A stretch of DNA of 64,000 nucleotides from Leishmania martiniquensis (GCF_017916325.1 NC_090148.1:423001-487000); one strand, 5' to 3'; shown: positions 31,801-41,292, numbered from the stretch's first letter. A program made the numbers and translations. Notes: generated by a model from the sequence alone, not told the origin.

Positions 31801-32840
31801 ACGGGCGTGGTGCCCACACGCTTTGCCAGTGCCGCGCTGTACTGTGCGATCGTGTAGGCAGAGACGAGGAATCGGCTCGCCTTGTCGCGATCCGGAAACA
31901 TGCAAGTCCACCAGCACCCGCTGCTGCCCCCGCCCCCTGCAGACCTCTGTGAGGAGTTGCCTCCGCGGATACCAACGCGGCCGTCATCAAAGAAGGTGAG
32001 ATATTGTGGCTGAGCAGCATCTTGCCGAAGCTGGAGTGATGCGCCAGCGAAAACAGCATCCGTGGCGTCGAGAGCAATGCGACAGAGTACCTGGCGGTTG
32101 ATGCTGATCAGCATCAACACGGGACAGCCGGCCGCCGCATTCGATCCAGCACCGGCCCCTTGCTTTTCGTGCTGAAGGTGTCGGCGTACGGCGACTGACG
32201 GTGGCGAGGAAGCAGAGGAGGCAGTCTCGGAAGGAGACGCAGGGGGGACGCAAAGCGCCAGCATACACGTGCCGCTGCATAGGGAGCCGCGGTACGCCTG
32301 GACGACCGCGTGCTCAGCTGTGATAAGCCCCGCCGCCGCTTCACCACTGGCGGCTGCAACCCCAGCGGCGGCGCCGCTTGCCATGCACCTGCCGCCACTA
32401 CTATCGTAATCGAACCGTGGTGCGAAGAAAGTGGCGGCTTCTGCTGATGCATCGCCAGCCTCGAATGCAACGCCATTCGAAGCATTCACGGCAACGGTGG
32501 TCGGCGTAGTCGAGGGGGGCAGCTGTGAGCTGGCCGCTCCTGGCATCTTCAACCGCGCAGGGTCAGCGCCAAAGAGCTGTGACAGGTTTCGGCGAGTGGC
32601 TGTCACTATGCTGGGCTCGGGAAGCTGCATGACTTCGGTGCTGTTCCTGTCTCTCTTCACGCTCGAGGAGTACAGCTGAGAAGCCGCACTCGCAGCAGGC
32701 GAATCCTCCGCCAGACGCGAGCCTGATGCCCCGGATACGGCTCGGTCGCCGGCCCTCGCCGCTGCGAGGCTGAATACCCCCGCATCGTCGTCATTGCTGT
32801 TGTCGTCGCTGTCGGACGTGAAAAGAGCACACCGTTGCAT
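28896..32840 (-). CDS. FKBP15: FKBP15/WAFL-like protein: WH1-like + degenerate FKBP + coiled coil
   Basis: The protein has 1314 residues from MQRCALFTSD. Its domain order is that of FKBP15 (WAFL). A PH/WH1-like segment lies at about 180-340 (PVLMLISINRQVLCRIAL; YLTFFDDGRVGI; WWTCMFPDRDKASRFLVSA). A degenerate FKBP fold lies at about 374-492, with DALVGMREGESRLVFLTPE matching the FKBP 'GMxxGExRxLxIPPE' strand and TPAVIYMTCLQV matching the last strand. A poly-Gln stretch is followed by a long coiled coil at about 583-870. After it comes CKRVKRMLNAVYSQVEGKL, like the post-coil 'VKxxMNxVF' segment of animal FKBP15. The last 430 residues are Ala/Ser/Pro-rich. Animal FKBP15 binds WIP/actin and works on early endosomes; a role in endocytic traffic here is inferred. 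Canonical FKBP active-site aromatics are not evident, so isomerase activity is unlikely. Confidence 0.78.
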   Translation of the reverse strand: MQRCALFTSDSDDNSNDDDAGVFSLAAARAGDRAVSGASGSRLAEDSPAASAASQLYSSSVKRDRNSTEVMQLPEPSIVTATRRNLSQLFGADPARLKMPGAASSQLPPSTTPTTVAVNASNGVAFEAGDASAEAATFFAPRFDYDSSGGRCMASGAAAGVAAASGEAAAGLITAEHAVVQAYRGSLCSGTCMLALCVPPASPSETASSASSPPSVAVRRHLQHEKQGAGAGSNAAAGCPVLMLISINRQVLCRIALDATDAVFAGASLQLRQDAAQPQYLTFFDDGRVGIRGGNSSQRSAGGGGSSGCWWTCMFPDRDKASRFLVSAYTIAQYSAALAKRVGTTPVPIPSVRTLPTPPPSKTEKAVAELVGGAPGVVRADVPALMCWQTWELRRISRQTLYCVPGRCIEAVPPSAPQAVSATDGSLWAAAADALVGMREGESRLVFLTPENTGTHLPRSQIAPRLSDRPSSRAPQRALDTPAVIYMTCLQVASSPIGTPAPSTETAAGDLAPTRPLPPAPAPATADPAPSPAAEPSKVPPAADALSTNALLQQLLLHLLQQQQQQQSPSASASHQAASQQSWESVERALASVQVQLGSLYEKIDRLDIEAKLQRNNTELERVMRRVVGLAPQEEVAIEDALKDREALLASIERYRHKYEEANENYQRALEAMSRSSDRAQALERDLHLQQDLWTRQRKDEAEQTRLRLVERDARHRDELERVSEERYAAGRLDGHAAGYREGRQATLLEVEGSCTGGAGGSVVAEWQAKLMAKEQEVTALQVALQDAKFRHERDRRQLRAEIDVLSELNEKLQHLQANADVRVPEETVQQQCKRVKRMLNAVYSQVEGKLLQLSSLQSHPRSKGPPSLTADKGGSVEKPCEELGSDGDDATAVAAVDDVLAIITEAIRSEAQAAVLQIRSNEAQRAAENVQLRELIEARRGRQQQTPALNPEYLSSTSPAPLAGTGAPLEIPTPEAEQNSAAARALATPPPPLPPVHTAASQDELAAVAAALLPEVAQAALVMTGAAEAAGDAAEDAFRGDRRACEGTAVTRVTALSAAAEESFYSEVGAKGSGGANGNAAWASCPPCSAPADGVLNATAASSLPSASANERGADFSDLGAGSLLRAVSSRPVTARTPQGQFLAEAGDSEALCSYAGDSTADASHAFQSSVIATADAAAASADATAARASAAPSSSSGAAEKVQTVPAPSTVLATTATDASAPTWTGVGNQFVAPHTHTGVEMVRPVDIESALTPRHSTSSLSSSSSAPAKPSRMATRLSTDALASPPPPPALPNAASLIDAAAEHATTISDA

Positions 32841-33731
32841 TGTGCTGCTGCCGCCACCTCCTACCCTCCGGCGGATACACAGGCACACACGAAAAAAAAG
32901 TGTTGCACTCGATGGTCTGTGTGAGCGTGCCCGGCAAAAAAACTGTGTTGGAGGATAGGGGAGGAGAGCAGAGGGAAGAGAAGTGTGATCTTCACTTGCT
33001 GTTTGTAAGAGTCGGATGAGCACCGGGGACTGATGCGGAGGGAGGCGGGCCCTTGCAAAGAGGAAAGGCAGGAGCCACTTTCCGTCAGGAAGAGTACCTC
33101 ACAACGGGGGGCTTCTGCTGGAAGAGGAAGCGCTGCGGTGCACACGGGGTCGCTCTCACGAACAGCCAAGGACAGGAGTTGCCGCAGTGATGATGAAAGG
33201 CGGGGGATTGGGCGGTTGAAGCGTCGGAAGAAGACAAGAGCGCCGTTGCTCTCGAGAACGAGAAAAAAGGGAGGAGATGGAGTAGAGGACCAAATGCACT
33301 GCTGCTTGCCGCCGCGAAACAGCACTTCCCTTGGGGAGATCTACAGAGGTTAAAAAGAGGGGGAGAACACACACACACACACTCCGCCCCCCCCCGCTCC
33401 CCGAAAATGAAAAAAAAACGGGGTACCTCCCCCCTCTCTCCCTCCAACCCCGAAATAAAGGCGCAGGCGCACATAACGTGTACATCAGACAGAAGAGGAG
33501 CGGCGACGAATGAAGCCAAAAATAATACCACACACACGCACACACACACACAAACACGATCGCTTTTGTACATCACTGACGCCACCCCATTCCATCAGCA
33601 CCAATCACACAGCAGCACCTGTACACACACGCAGTGATGTACGGAGGCGCCACCCACAGCGTCGCCATGGCCCCCGACAGAAGAGAGAAGAATGGAAAGG
33701 ATGGGACCCTTCAACGCCGCGGGCGGACCCG
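32841..33731. other. Spacer between AK7 and the FKBP15-like gene
   Basis: This is 0.9 kb of non-coding sequence with CA runs at about 33369-33382 and 33531-33553. An oligo-A near 32891-32898 is oligo-T on the coding strand, in the expected position for the FKBP15-like splice tract. No gene was recognised. Confidence 0.5.
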
Positions 33732-36700
33732 TCACAAATCGCAGAAGATGTCATCGTGCGGGTTGTGGCGAGTGAGCCACTCCGCCAGGTAATCCACCGG
33801 GTCCGCTGGTCGCGTTGCACAGACCTCTAACAGCCCCTTGTGCAAGAGAGGCAGCACGCGCTCCTGCAGGTAGGTCGCCATGGGCCGCTTACGCGCCTCC
33901 AACTCCGCCACGTCAGCCTGCCTCAGCGCCACCTCTCTCTCCTCAGCCACTGAACGGGCCTCAGCTTCCTGTGCGCACTCCAGGGATTCGGCAGCCGCCT
34001 GGGCAGCCACTTGCTGAGCATGGACTTCGTCCTCCTCAGCCTGCAAGCAGCGCTGCCGCACAGCCTCGCGCTGGATCTCTTCCAGGCTTTTGCCAAAGTT
34101 GTGAGGACGCCCCACAATGACTTGCTCGAGCAGCTGCTCCGTGCTCGTGAGCTGCGGCGGTGCGTACGCGGACATGGGAGGTACCGGTGGCACAAGGGGC
34201 TCGATGCCCTCGATTGGCACCAGGTGCACCTCGGCGCGGTGCTCTGCTCCCGTCACGCTCCCGGTGCTCAGCGGCGGGGCGGTCGTTGCAGCCGCGCACT
34301 CCCAGTAGCTGAGCACAGAATAGGGCGTGTCGACGTACTCTCGCTTGTATGTTTGGAGGTCGCGGTGGAAGGCCTCAACGTCGACGGCGCGGGTGGCGTC
34401 GTCGTTGCCACGGGCGGTCACGACGCCCTCCTCCGACGCCGCCCCCATCGCCCTCAGGCGGCTCAGCAGGTAGGTGTCGGAGGCTTGGAGTACAATCACG
34501 TGGTTTGGCAGGCGACTATCGCTAGCCGATTCCCTCCGAGGGGCCGCCTCCGCAGCGGCAGCTTCTTTGTCGTCGTTGCCCTCCTCCGCAGCCCCAACAA
34601 CAGCGGGCAGCGCGGCGCCGCTCTCGCTGGCGTATCGCGGGCGGAGCGCCTCTTCCTCCGTCAGCGGCGGCTGGAGCTGCTCATCCGTGCCGCCGCCAAA
34701 CACGAGCCGCGCCAGCTCCAACGTCGCTGGCACCCCATCCAGCACGAATCCCTGCACCCGACAATCCGGCTGGGCGAGGCGCCAGCGCAGCATGAGAGCG
34801 AGGGCGCGGGGTTGGAACGGCGCATTCTTCAGAACAGCTTTCAGCTGCTGTAGCTCCTCCTCCTCCTCCCGCGTCTTCTGCGCATCTTTCTTTTTCTTTG
34901 CGTTGGCACCGCTACCGCCTGCGGCGGCGGCTTTCTTCTTTGGATTTGCCTCTGGCGTCGGCGGCCGCGGGTGCAGCCGGAGCAGCAACACGCGCTCCAT
35001 CTCGGCAATCTTACCAGCCCACACGTGCGTCTGAGGCTGCTCAGCCCACCACGCAGACACGAACGCATCGAGCTCCTCTTCCTCCGCCTGGGTAAGGGCC
35101 AGCAAGGTTGAAGAAACCTCGTCGTCATTGTGGGCCGCCGCCGTCGCCGCAAGGGTACCAGGACCTGCAGCCGCCGCTGCATCCCCCGGCCCACTGCAGT
35201 TGCTGGTGTCATGTACAGTGGTGCCGTGCCAGTAGTTACGACGACTCGTCGGGTCTGCGGCGTTCACCTCATCCCGCGCGCTGTCACCCGGCGCCGCCAC
35301 TCCTTCGTGAGCATCTGCTGAGGCGGCATAGTCACGTTCGGCCTGGGCATCCCAATCTCGCTGCTGCCGCGCTAGCAGGCGACGCCGCTTTAGTGCGAGG
35401 CGGCGTGCGCGTTCAGCCTCTCGCACCGCAGCCTTCGTCGCCTCCACGCGTGAGCGGAGATCCTTTAAGGCGGTGGTGTAGTCAAGCACGACCGAGTCCA
35501 GCGACACGCATGGAAGGCGATAGTAGCGCGCCACGCGCTTGGCAAGGTATGTCTTTCCCACCAGCGGCGGCCCAACGATAGCAATGCGGTGCGGTTCGAC
35601 GTGCCGGGCGGCAGTGAACTCGTCTGCGACAGCACGAAGATGACGACGGATGCCGCCCTCTGCAACCCATGTGTTCGGCAGTCGCAACTGCGGTTGGGCG
35701 GTTGCCTCTACGTCACTCGACTCGGCCTCCTCGGTGCGCTCCATGAGAATCCGCATCGTCTCTGGCTCGACGCGCAGATCTATCGTGAAGCGCTCCACGT
35801 CACGGTACAGCGGGTACGATGCTGGCGCGACCTGACGCATTGAGCATCGCCCACCAAACATGCGGTTCACAGCGGAGACGATGCCCCGCCAGGAGTTCTG
35901 GTTGCTCCCGTCGGTGGCGAAGAGATAGCGCCGCTCAGGGAACGGCAGAGCGTCGGCTGAGCAGTGGAGCAGCTTGCGCACAAAGCAGGCAAGATCCTGC
36001 ACGTGCACGAGCGGCACGCGCTGCTGACCACTGCCGAAGATCGGTAGCGTTGCTGAGGTCGTCGCGAGGTCGCCCTGCTTTCTCTCGGGCTCCGCGGACC
36101 AGGCGAGGCGGAAGAGAGGTTCGAGCACGTCTTCCTCGCCTCCGTAGGGAAGGCCGCCGCAGACGACGAAGGTGTCCAGCGGGAGGCCCTTGGCGTGATG
36201 CGCCCCTGCAACGGCCTTTTCGGCATCGCGCCAGCTTAGGTACTGCAAATGCGGTACACGACGGTTGTACTGATCTTCTGTTAGCACCTCTGTCCTGGAG
36301 TTGGAGGCAACCGCATCACCGGCCTCCTCCCCATCCCCGTCCTCTTCGTCGCCGCAGCCGTTGTCCTCGCCCTTGGCTGCGGTCACATCGCCGCGCATCG
36401 CGTCCACGACGGCGTGCCGTGATTGGTCCTGCGCCGTAGTGAAAATGCTCTCCAGGAAGCGCGGCGGAGGAGGGGGGTACGCAGCCTCGACATCGTCCTC
36501 TTCATTCGCGTCGGGCTCGTCGTTCTCATCGTCACCAGCAGTAGCAACCTCGTCCTCCTCCAATGATGGCGTCGCGTACCACGTCATGAGGCTGGAAAGG
36601 AGAACCAGGCGCTTTGGTCGCGCGAAGGAGGGCTGCATCTGCAGGAATTGCACCACCTCTAACACTGTTTGGGCTTGGCGCAGCTCCAGCACGATCCAGT

Positions 36701-37211
36701 CGCAAGTGAGCAGGGCGGCACGTACAGCCGCTGTGTCGAGGCGTGAGAAAAAGATACAGGGAGGAGACGACTTGGGCGAATTTTCGCCGCCACCGGCGCT
36801 ATCCGCCGCAACGAGTGCTCCTCCACCGCCCGCCTCACCTGCAAGCGGGTGGCTCCCTGCAGGTGCACGCAACGCGGACTCCTCCGGTGGCAAAGGCGTG
36901 TGGGTGCGGGCACCACCGCCGTGGATCATGGCCGCCTCCTTCTCGAAGGTGCGGTCGCCTTCCACGTCACCCGAAGCGACCAACCGCGCGCCGCTAGCGT
37001 CGCCATCAGCGGCGAGCGCCTTCGCCGCACGCTGCTGCCGCTGTTGCTCGGCAGCCGACGCGGCGGCGCTAAGCTGCTCTGCAGAGGCAGCATCCCACGT
37101 GCAGCCGAAGATGTTGTAGTGCGATGGATGTTGCTGAAACTGGCGCAGCAGACGCGCCCCAACAAAGGAGTCGACGTAGGACAAGAAGACAGAGACGGGC
37201 GGCATTGGCAT
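33732..37211 (-). CDS. AK7: Adenylate kinase 7 homologue (epimerase-like + adenylate kinase + DPY-30)
   Basis: The protein has 1159 residues; the ATG follows an acceptor 27 nt upstream. The N-terminal half is the NAD-epimerase-like part of AK7: VFLSYVDSFVGARLL (8-22), RLVLLSSLMTWYATP (about 199-213), PHLQYLSWRDAEKAV (about 318-333) and LPIFGSGQQRVPLVHVQDLA (about 390-409) all match AK7 motifs in order. The kinase part has the P-loop GPPLVGKT at about 547-554, VQGFVLDGVPAT (about 817) for 'GYVLDGFP', and VIVLQASDTYLLSRLRA (about 904). It is split by a long charged, Lys-rich insertion of about 240 residues. A DPY-30 dimerisation motif closes it (ATYLQERVLPLLHKGLLEV; RPADPVDYLAEWL; about 1109-1155). 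AK7 interconverts adenine nucleotides in motile cilia, and DPY-30 docks on radial-spoke-type anchors, so an axonemal role in the flagellum is expected. It is longer than the usual roughly 720 residues because of insertions. Confidence 0.9.
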   Translation of the reverse strand: MPMPPVSVFLSYVDSFVGARLLRQFQQHPSHYNIFGCTWDAASAEQLSAAASAAEQQRQQRAAKALAADGDASGARLVASGDVEGDRTFEKEAAMIHGGGARTHTPLPPEESALRAPAGSHPLAGEAGGGGALVAADSAGGGENSPKSSPPCIFFSRLDTAAVRAALLTCDWIVLELRQAQTVLEVVQFLQMQPSFARPKRLVLLSSLMTWYATPSLEEDEVATAGDDENDEPDANEEDDVEAAYPPPPPRFLESIFTTAQDQSRHAVVDAMRGDVTAAKGEDNGCGDEEDGDGEEAGDAVASNSRTEVLTEDQYNRRVPHLQYLSWRDAEKAVAGAHHAKGLPLDTFVVCGGLPYGGEEDVLEPLFRLAWSAEPERKQGDLATTSATLPIFGSGQQRVPLVHVQDLACFVRKLLHCSADALPFPERRYLFATDGSNQNSWRGIVSAVNRMFGGRCSMRQVAPASYPLYRDVERFTIDLRVEPETMRILMERTEEAESSDVEATAQPQLRLPNTWVAEGGIRRHLRAVADEFTAARHVEPHRIAIVGPPLVGKTYLAKRVARYYRLPCVSLDSVVLDYTTALKDLRSRVEATKAAVREAERARRLALKRRRLLARQQRDWDAQAERDYAASADAHEGVAAPGDSARDEVNAADPTSRRNYWHGTTVHDTSNCSGPGDAAAAAGPGTLAATAAAHNDDEVSSTLLALTQAEEEELDAFVSAWWAEQPQTHVWAGKIAEMERVLLLRLHPRPPTPEANPKKKAAAAGGSGANAKKKKDAQKTREEEEELQQLKAVLKNAPFQPRALALMLRWRLAQPDCRVQGFVLDGVPATLELARLVFGGGTDEQLQPPLTEEEALRPRYASESGAALPAVVGAAEEGNDDKEAAAAEAAPRRESASDSRLPNHVIVLQASDTYLLSRLRAMGAASEEGVVTARGNDDATRAVDVEAFHRDLQTYKREYVDTPYSVLSYWECAAATTAPPLSTGSVTGAEHRAEVHLVPIEGIEPLVPPVPPMSAYAPPQLTSTEQLLEQVIVGRPHNFGKSLEEIQREAVRQRCLQAEEDEVHAQQVAAQAAAESLECAQEAEARSVAEEREVALRQADVAELEARKRPMATYLQERVLPLLHKGLLEVCATRPADPVDYLAEWLTRHNPHDDIFCDL

Positions 37212-38790
37212 CACCTTTTTTTTTCGTGACCAATATGCCTGCGTGCGGGTATGTAGAAGAGTGAAGCGAAAGGTTAACGTGAGTGCACCCGCTATTGCAT
37301 CTGCGCTGTCCTCACTGTGGCGCCTCCGCTCTCTTGGCTGTGATGATGTCCCGCCATGGAGGTAAAGGGAGAGTGGAGGGACGACGGCGGCGGCGGCCCC
37401 AGTGATGGATCATGAGCGCCAGCAGAGAGCGAGTGCCATTCCGTCACCGTCCAGTGACACAACGCGCAGAAAGTGCGCGCGAGGAGGAGGAGGAGGGGGA
37501 GAGAGACACAATCAAGTGGAGCATAGAGCATGCGCATGGCTAACCTGAAGAGAACGGAGGGAGGGAGGGAGGGGGGAGCGGTGGCGACGAGGAAGTCAGA
37601 GAGGAGGCGTGTGCGGGTTTGCCACGTGCGTTGGCGCGTTCGAAAGAGGTGAGAGGGTGCGGTGATGCCTTCGCCGCTTTGCCGCCGCCCACCTCTGCCA
37701 TCGTCTCTGCGGTTGATGCGAAAGCCTCGCGCGCGTGCTCGCACCCACGTGCAGGCATTCACGTAAACACGCATACAGGCGCGAGTTCGGGGAAACTCCG
37801 CCAAGGTGTGCCGCATCCTCCCCCTCGTTCCAGCCCATTTATCAGCTTCGAAAAGTCAGTCCTCGCGGCCATCTGGAGACGACCCTGAATGTCCTCTCTA
37901 GGTTAGTGAAGTGCGAGGCCTCGTATAGATTTGGAGGGAGGGGGCAGGACCTCCTTCGTGTCGCTGCCATCATCTCCTATGCTCTGCACTGTTGATGTAG
38001 CTCTGAGTGCTCCTCGCTTTCGACGTGTATTAAGACTTTACGAGCCACCCCTCTTATCTGCCATCCGTCACCCCACCACCACCGAAAATGAGAGTCGCAG
38101 CTTCGCATCCCCTGCTCGTCCAGCGGTCATGCGAATACGGGGGGGTGCTTGGGGGCCGGCATGGGGCGCCCGTCAACGCCCCACGCGCGCAGCAACCCCC
38201 CCACGGGCAGCCGCCCATACAGCAGCAAGCCACAAGGTGGAAGTGTGTGTGTGTGGGGGGGGGAGGGGGGGCATCTGCAAAAAAAGGGTGAAGATAGAAA
38301 CCAACCGACAGATCAGAGAGGCCCTCTATCTCGGCATACAAAAGTGCGCAAAAAAAAAAGAAGTGGAGGGAAGAAGGGAGGAAGCAGCGCTACTACATGA
38401 CGACGCATTCCTCTTCCCTTACCCCCCCTCCCCCTTCCTCTCCCCACCGCGTTCTGCACCGGAGGCCGAGCCGCCTTCGCCACAATCGCCAATCAGAGCG
38501 AAGAAGAAGAAACGAAAAAAGGAGCGGAAACACACACACACACACAGACAGACAGACAGACAGACACAGACACTCATAAAGTATTGCCCAAGTTCCTTTC
38601 GAACTGAGTCGGGCATCGGCGCATGCACACAGGCCGACGCGCGCACGACTCCTTCTCGAAGAGCGCGTTGGCATGAAGGAAACAGAAAGAGGGGAAGAGA
38701 AGAAGAGGGGAGGGGGTGCAGGTGCCAGACTTCTGTGCCGTCCTTTTTGCCGCTCGTAGCGCAAAGCGTCGCGCCCCTGTGCTCCCTGGC
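37212..38790. other. Spacer between EDC4-like and AK7 genes
   Basis: This 1.6-kb non-coding spacer includes a tetranucleotide run (GACA)n at about 38546-38566, CA at about 38530-38545, and G-rich and A-rich runs at about 38258-38283 and 38351-38360. It is the presumed 3' UTR of the EDC4-like gene; no gene was recognised. Confidence 0.5.
37239..37265 (-). promoter_or_regulatory. Trans-splice acceptor of the AK7 gene
   Basis: The coding strand reads a pyrimidine-rich stretch, then CCGCACGCAG with the AG at 37240-37239. The first ATG downstream is the annotated start, giving a 27-nt 5' UTR. An A9 run lies immediately before the start codon. Confidence 0.45.
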
Positions 38791-41292
38791 TTACTCGTCG
38801 GCCAGAAGCTGGGAGATCAGCTTGTGCACCAGGCGCTCCTTGTTGCGGCTCTTGCGGTCCAGCTGCTCACGAGGTACGGCTTCTAGTGCCTCCAGCACGG
38901 TCGACAGCTCGCGCTTCACAATCTCGTAGACAGCGCCTTGCTGTGCGTCCTTCTGTGCCTGCATTCGGATCGTACGCAGCCAGTCATCCCACTCCACGTA
39001 GAAATCGGAGAGCAGCTGAAGACGCAATGGTACCGAGCCGCTCTGCAGTGGCATCTCAAAGGTTAGCTGCAGGCAGAGACTGAGGAAGAGCGGCAGCGTC
39101 AGCGTCCTAGGCGAGGTGAGCACCGCCTGCTGCTCTCGGCACAGGTCGTTGTCCAAGAACGCCAGCAGAATGCTGATGTCGTTGGATGCGAGAATGGTGG
39201 TAAGGGCACCCCTCCAGTCCTCCTCCTTCGCCTGCGCCACTGCACGCGCCAAGATAGCTTCCGGGCTCGGTGGCGCCGCCGCTTCCACGGCAGCCTTGCT
39301 AGAGAACTGGCACTGTGAGAGCGCCACTTTCACCTCCGCCACTTCCTCCTTCATGGAGCGCAGCGACGAGCTCAGCTTCTGGCGGAAGGCCTCGGCCTGG
39401 GCGAGGCACGTCGCGGTCTGCGCCGATGAGGCCTCCACGGTCGTGCGGTTCAGATCGTGGAACCGCTTCGTTGCAGCGCCGATGCGCGCGATACTTGCGT
39501 TGACAACGCGACGGAACTCTTGCACCGATTGCAGCGTGTTGAAGTCCGCCGTGACTGACGCGGGAATCTCCAGCTTGCCCGCCTCATTCGCCGCCCGCTC
39601 CACGGCGAGGCGAAGCTGCTTGCCAAGGAGTGCCTTGAGCGCCGCCGAGGCCGCGGCTGCGCTGCCACCCTGTACCTCTTGGACGAAGTTGCGGATACTC
39701 AGCACCAGCTCGCGCTCTCCCGCCGTTAGCATGCCATACTCACCATCCGTCCCAGCGGCGTCCGCAGCCGCAGCGGGCTTTGCGTTTGCCGGCGACACGG
39801 CGGCGGAGGCATTCTTTTCGAGGCGCGCGCGGTTTCGGATAGCAAAGTTTCGACCGCTGCTCTGCGCCTCGGTGCGGTAGCGCGAGTCCTGCAAAAGCCG
39901 CATCGTGTCTGAGGCGTTTTTCTGCATTCCTACGAGGTCCGCATCGATCGCCCTTACCTGCTCACAGAACTTCTGCGCTTGCGAACGCACAAGTGAGGCG
40001 ACAGCCGCCTCTGACATGCTGCTTGTCTTGGTTTCGCCAGTGAGCGAGGACGAGACGGCGGTGATCGGCGTCATCGCTGCGCCGGTGGCGCTTGCACCAG
40101 GCGACGCACCCGTCGCGTCACGGCCGACACCGGTGCCACTGGCTGCTAAGGACGGGAACCAGTTGGCGACTGAGTCGCCCCTCACCGCAGACAAGTTCGA
40201 CGCACCGGCGAGACGGCTGGAGTTGGGCATCGACTGCACAAAACCGGTTTCCGTACGAACTGTGATGAAGAGCTCGTAGCTGACCGACTTGCTCTGCGCA
40301 CTCTCCGTGACTTTGCCGACAGATGTCGTCGAGCACAACGCCGCCCCTGCCATGCGCCAGGATGTCATTCGGTACGCCTTGAAAAGGGTATGGTGGGTCT
40401 CGATTACGACCGCGTACGGCCTTGTACGAGAGCAGAGCGTGATGTACTCCTCGTCAGCAGTGACACTGATGTCGTACTCCTCCTTCGGCTCATCTTTGTA
40501 AGAGAGGTTCAGCTGCTGCTTGAGCGCGAACTTCTGTGTGTCGCTCTGGTAGGCCCAGAAGCGAATCTCGCGGTTTCCCTGCGCCGCGGTCACAATGAGC
40601 AGCTCCTTGCCTGACTCTTCGGAGAAGGCATGGTGTTGGAAGAAGCAGGCAAAAGTTGGCACGGTGTCCTCATGCGGCTCCCAGACACGGCCCAGCGCAC
40701 TCTTGCGGGTGCGAGTAGAGATGAGATCGAGGTGTGTCGACTTGGCCGGCACGAGCAGCAGCTGGGCTGCCTGATGGTAGTCGATAACGGGGTACTTGAC
40801 TGTGGTCTTAGGGGCGAGGGGGATCTTGCCTTTGACGATGCCCGTCGACTCCTCCACCTCCATCACGTTCTGCTGGCCGAGCACGTAGAGTCGCTGCGAC
40901 TCGCCGGCGGTCGAGGCGTAGCCCTCCTCATCGAGCGTCGACTCTACCAGCGAGACAGATATGTCGCCGTTCGCCTGCGTGGTTGGGCAAATGATGGCCA
41001 AGTCCTTCCCGCCCACTGCGTAGAACAGGGTCGGGTGGCCGGTAATCTTCTCCGTCGATACGAGGTTTGCGACTGCGGCGGCCTTGATGGTCATGTCATT
41101 GTGCTTGCCATGGCGGTTCAGCACACGCAGCATGTTCGTTTGCTTGACGTTCATGCAGAGCAGACGTCGATGACTCGCCAGCACCGGCTTGGTGCCGATG
41201 GTGAAGTTGGCAGACGACGTTTTACTGAGGATGACATCGGACTTGCACGGCAAGATGTCCGCATCGCTCGTAACATGGTTTACGCAGTCCAT
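38791..41292 (-). CDS. EDC4: EDC4/Ge-1-like mRNA decapping scaffold
   Basis: The protein has 833 residues, and its start follows a strong acceptor 23 nt upstream. The N-terminal 350 residues have beta-propeller character (TLFYAVGGKDLAIICP; QRLYVLGQQNVMEVEE; RTRPYAVVIETHHTLFKAY), as in the Ge-1 WD40 domain. A Ser/Gly/Ala linker and helical coiled-coil segments follow (about 430-480 and 590-660). The last 150 residues match the Ge-1 C-terminal helical domain in order: a short repeat DWRGALTTILASNDISILLA (as Ge-1 'xxxFQxALxAxDLxLVLxVCE'), LTLPLFLSLCLQLTFEM, LSDFYVEWDDWLRTIRMQAQ, then a closing helix pair. In animals and plants this scaffold joins decapping enzyme, activator and Xrn1-type exonuclease in P-bodies. 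Trypanosomatids are thought to decap with an ApaH-like phosphatase instead of Dcp2, so partner identity would differ here. Confidence 0.8.
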   Translation of the reverse strand: MDCVNHVTSDADILPCKSDVILSKTSSANFTIGTKPVLASHRRLLCMNVKQTNMLRVLNRHGKHNDMTIKAAAVANLVSTEKITGHPTLFYAVGGKDLAIICPTTQANGDISVSLVESTLDEEGYASTAGESQRLYVLGQQNVMEVEESTGIVKGKIPLAPKTTVKYPVIDYHQAAQLLLVPAKSTHLDLISTRTRKSALGRVWEPHEDTVPTFACFFQHHAFSEESGKELLIVTAAQGNREIRFWAYQSDTQKFALKQQLNLSYKDEPKEEYDISVTADEEYITLCSRTRPYAVVIETHHTLFKAYRMTSWRMAGAALCSTTSVGKVTESAQSKSVSYELFITVRTETGFVQSMPNSSRLAGASNLSAVRGDSVANWFPSLAASGTGVGRDATGASPGASATGAAMTPITAVSSSLTGETKTSSMSEAAVASLVRSQAQKFCEQVRAIDADLVGMQKNASDTMRLLQDSRYRTEAQSSGRNFAIRNRARLEKNASAAVSPANAKPAAAADAAGTDGEYGMLTAGERELVLSIRNFVQEVQGGSAAAASAALKALLGKQLRLAVERAANEAGKLEIPASVTADFNTLQSVQEFRRVVNASIARIGAATKRFHDLNRTTVEASSAQTATCLAQAEAFRQKLSSSLRSMKEEVAEVKVALSQCQFSSKAAVEAAAPPSPEAILARAVAQAKEEDWRGALTTILASNDISILLAFLDNDLCREQQAVLTSPRTLTLPLFLSLCLQLTFEMPLQSGSVPLRLQLLSDFYVEWDDWLRTIRMQAQKDAQQGAVYEIVKRELSTVLEALEAVPREQLDRKSRNKERLVHKLISQLLADE

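Noticed and set aside
32841..33023. N-terminal extension of the FKBP15-like protein
   Set aside because: The extra residues begin without an ATG and translate a likely splice tract; MQRCALFTSD is the first ATG. The same reasoning trimmed several other genes.
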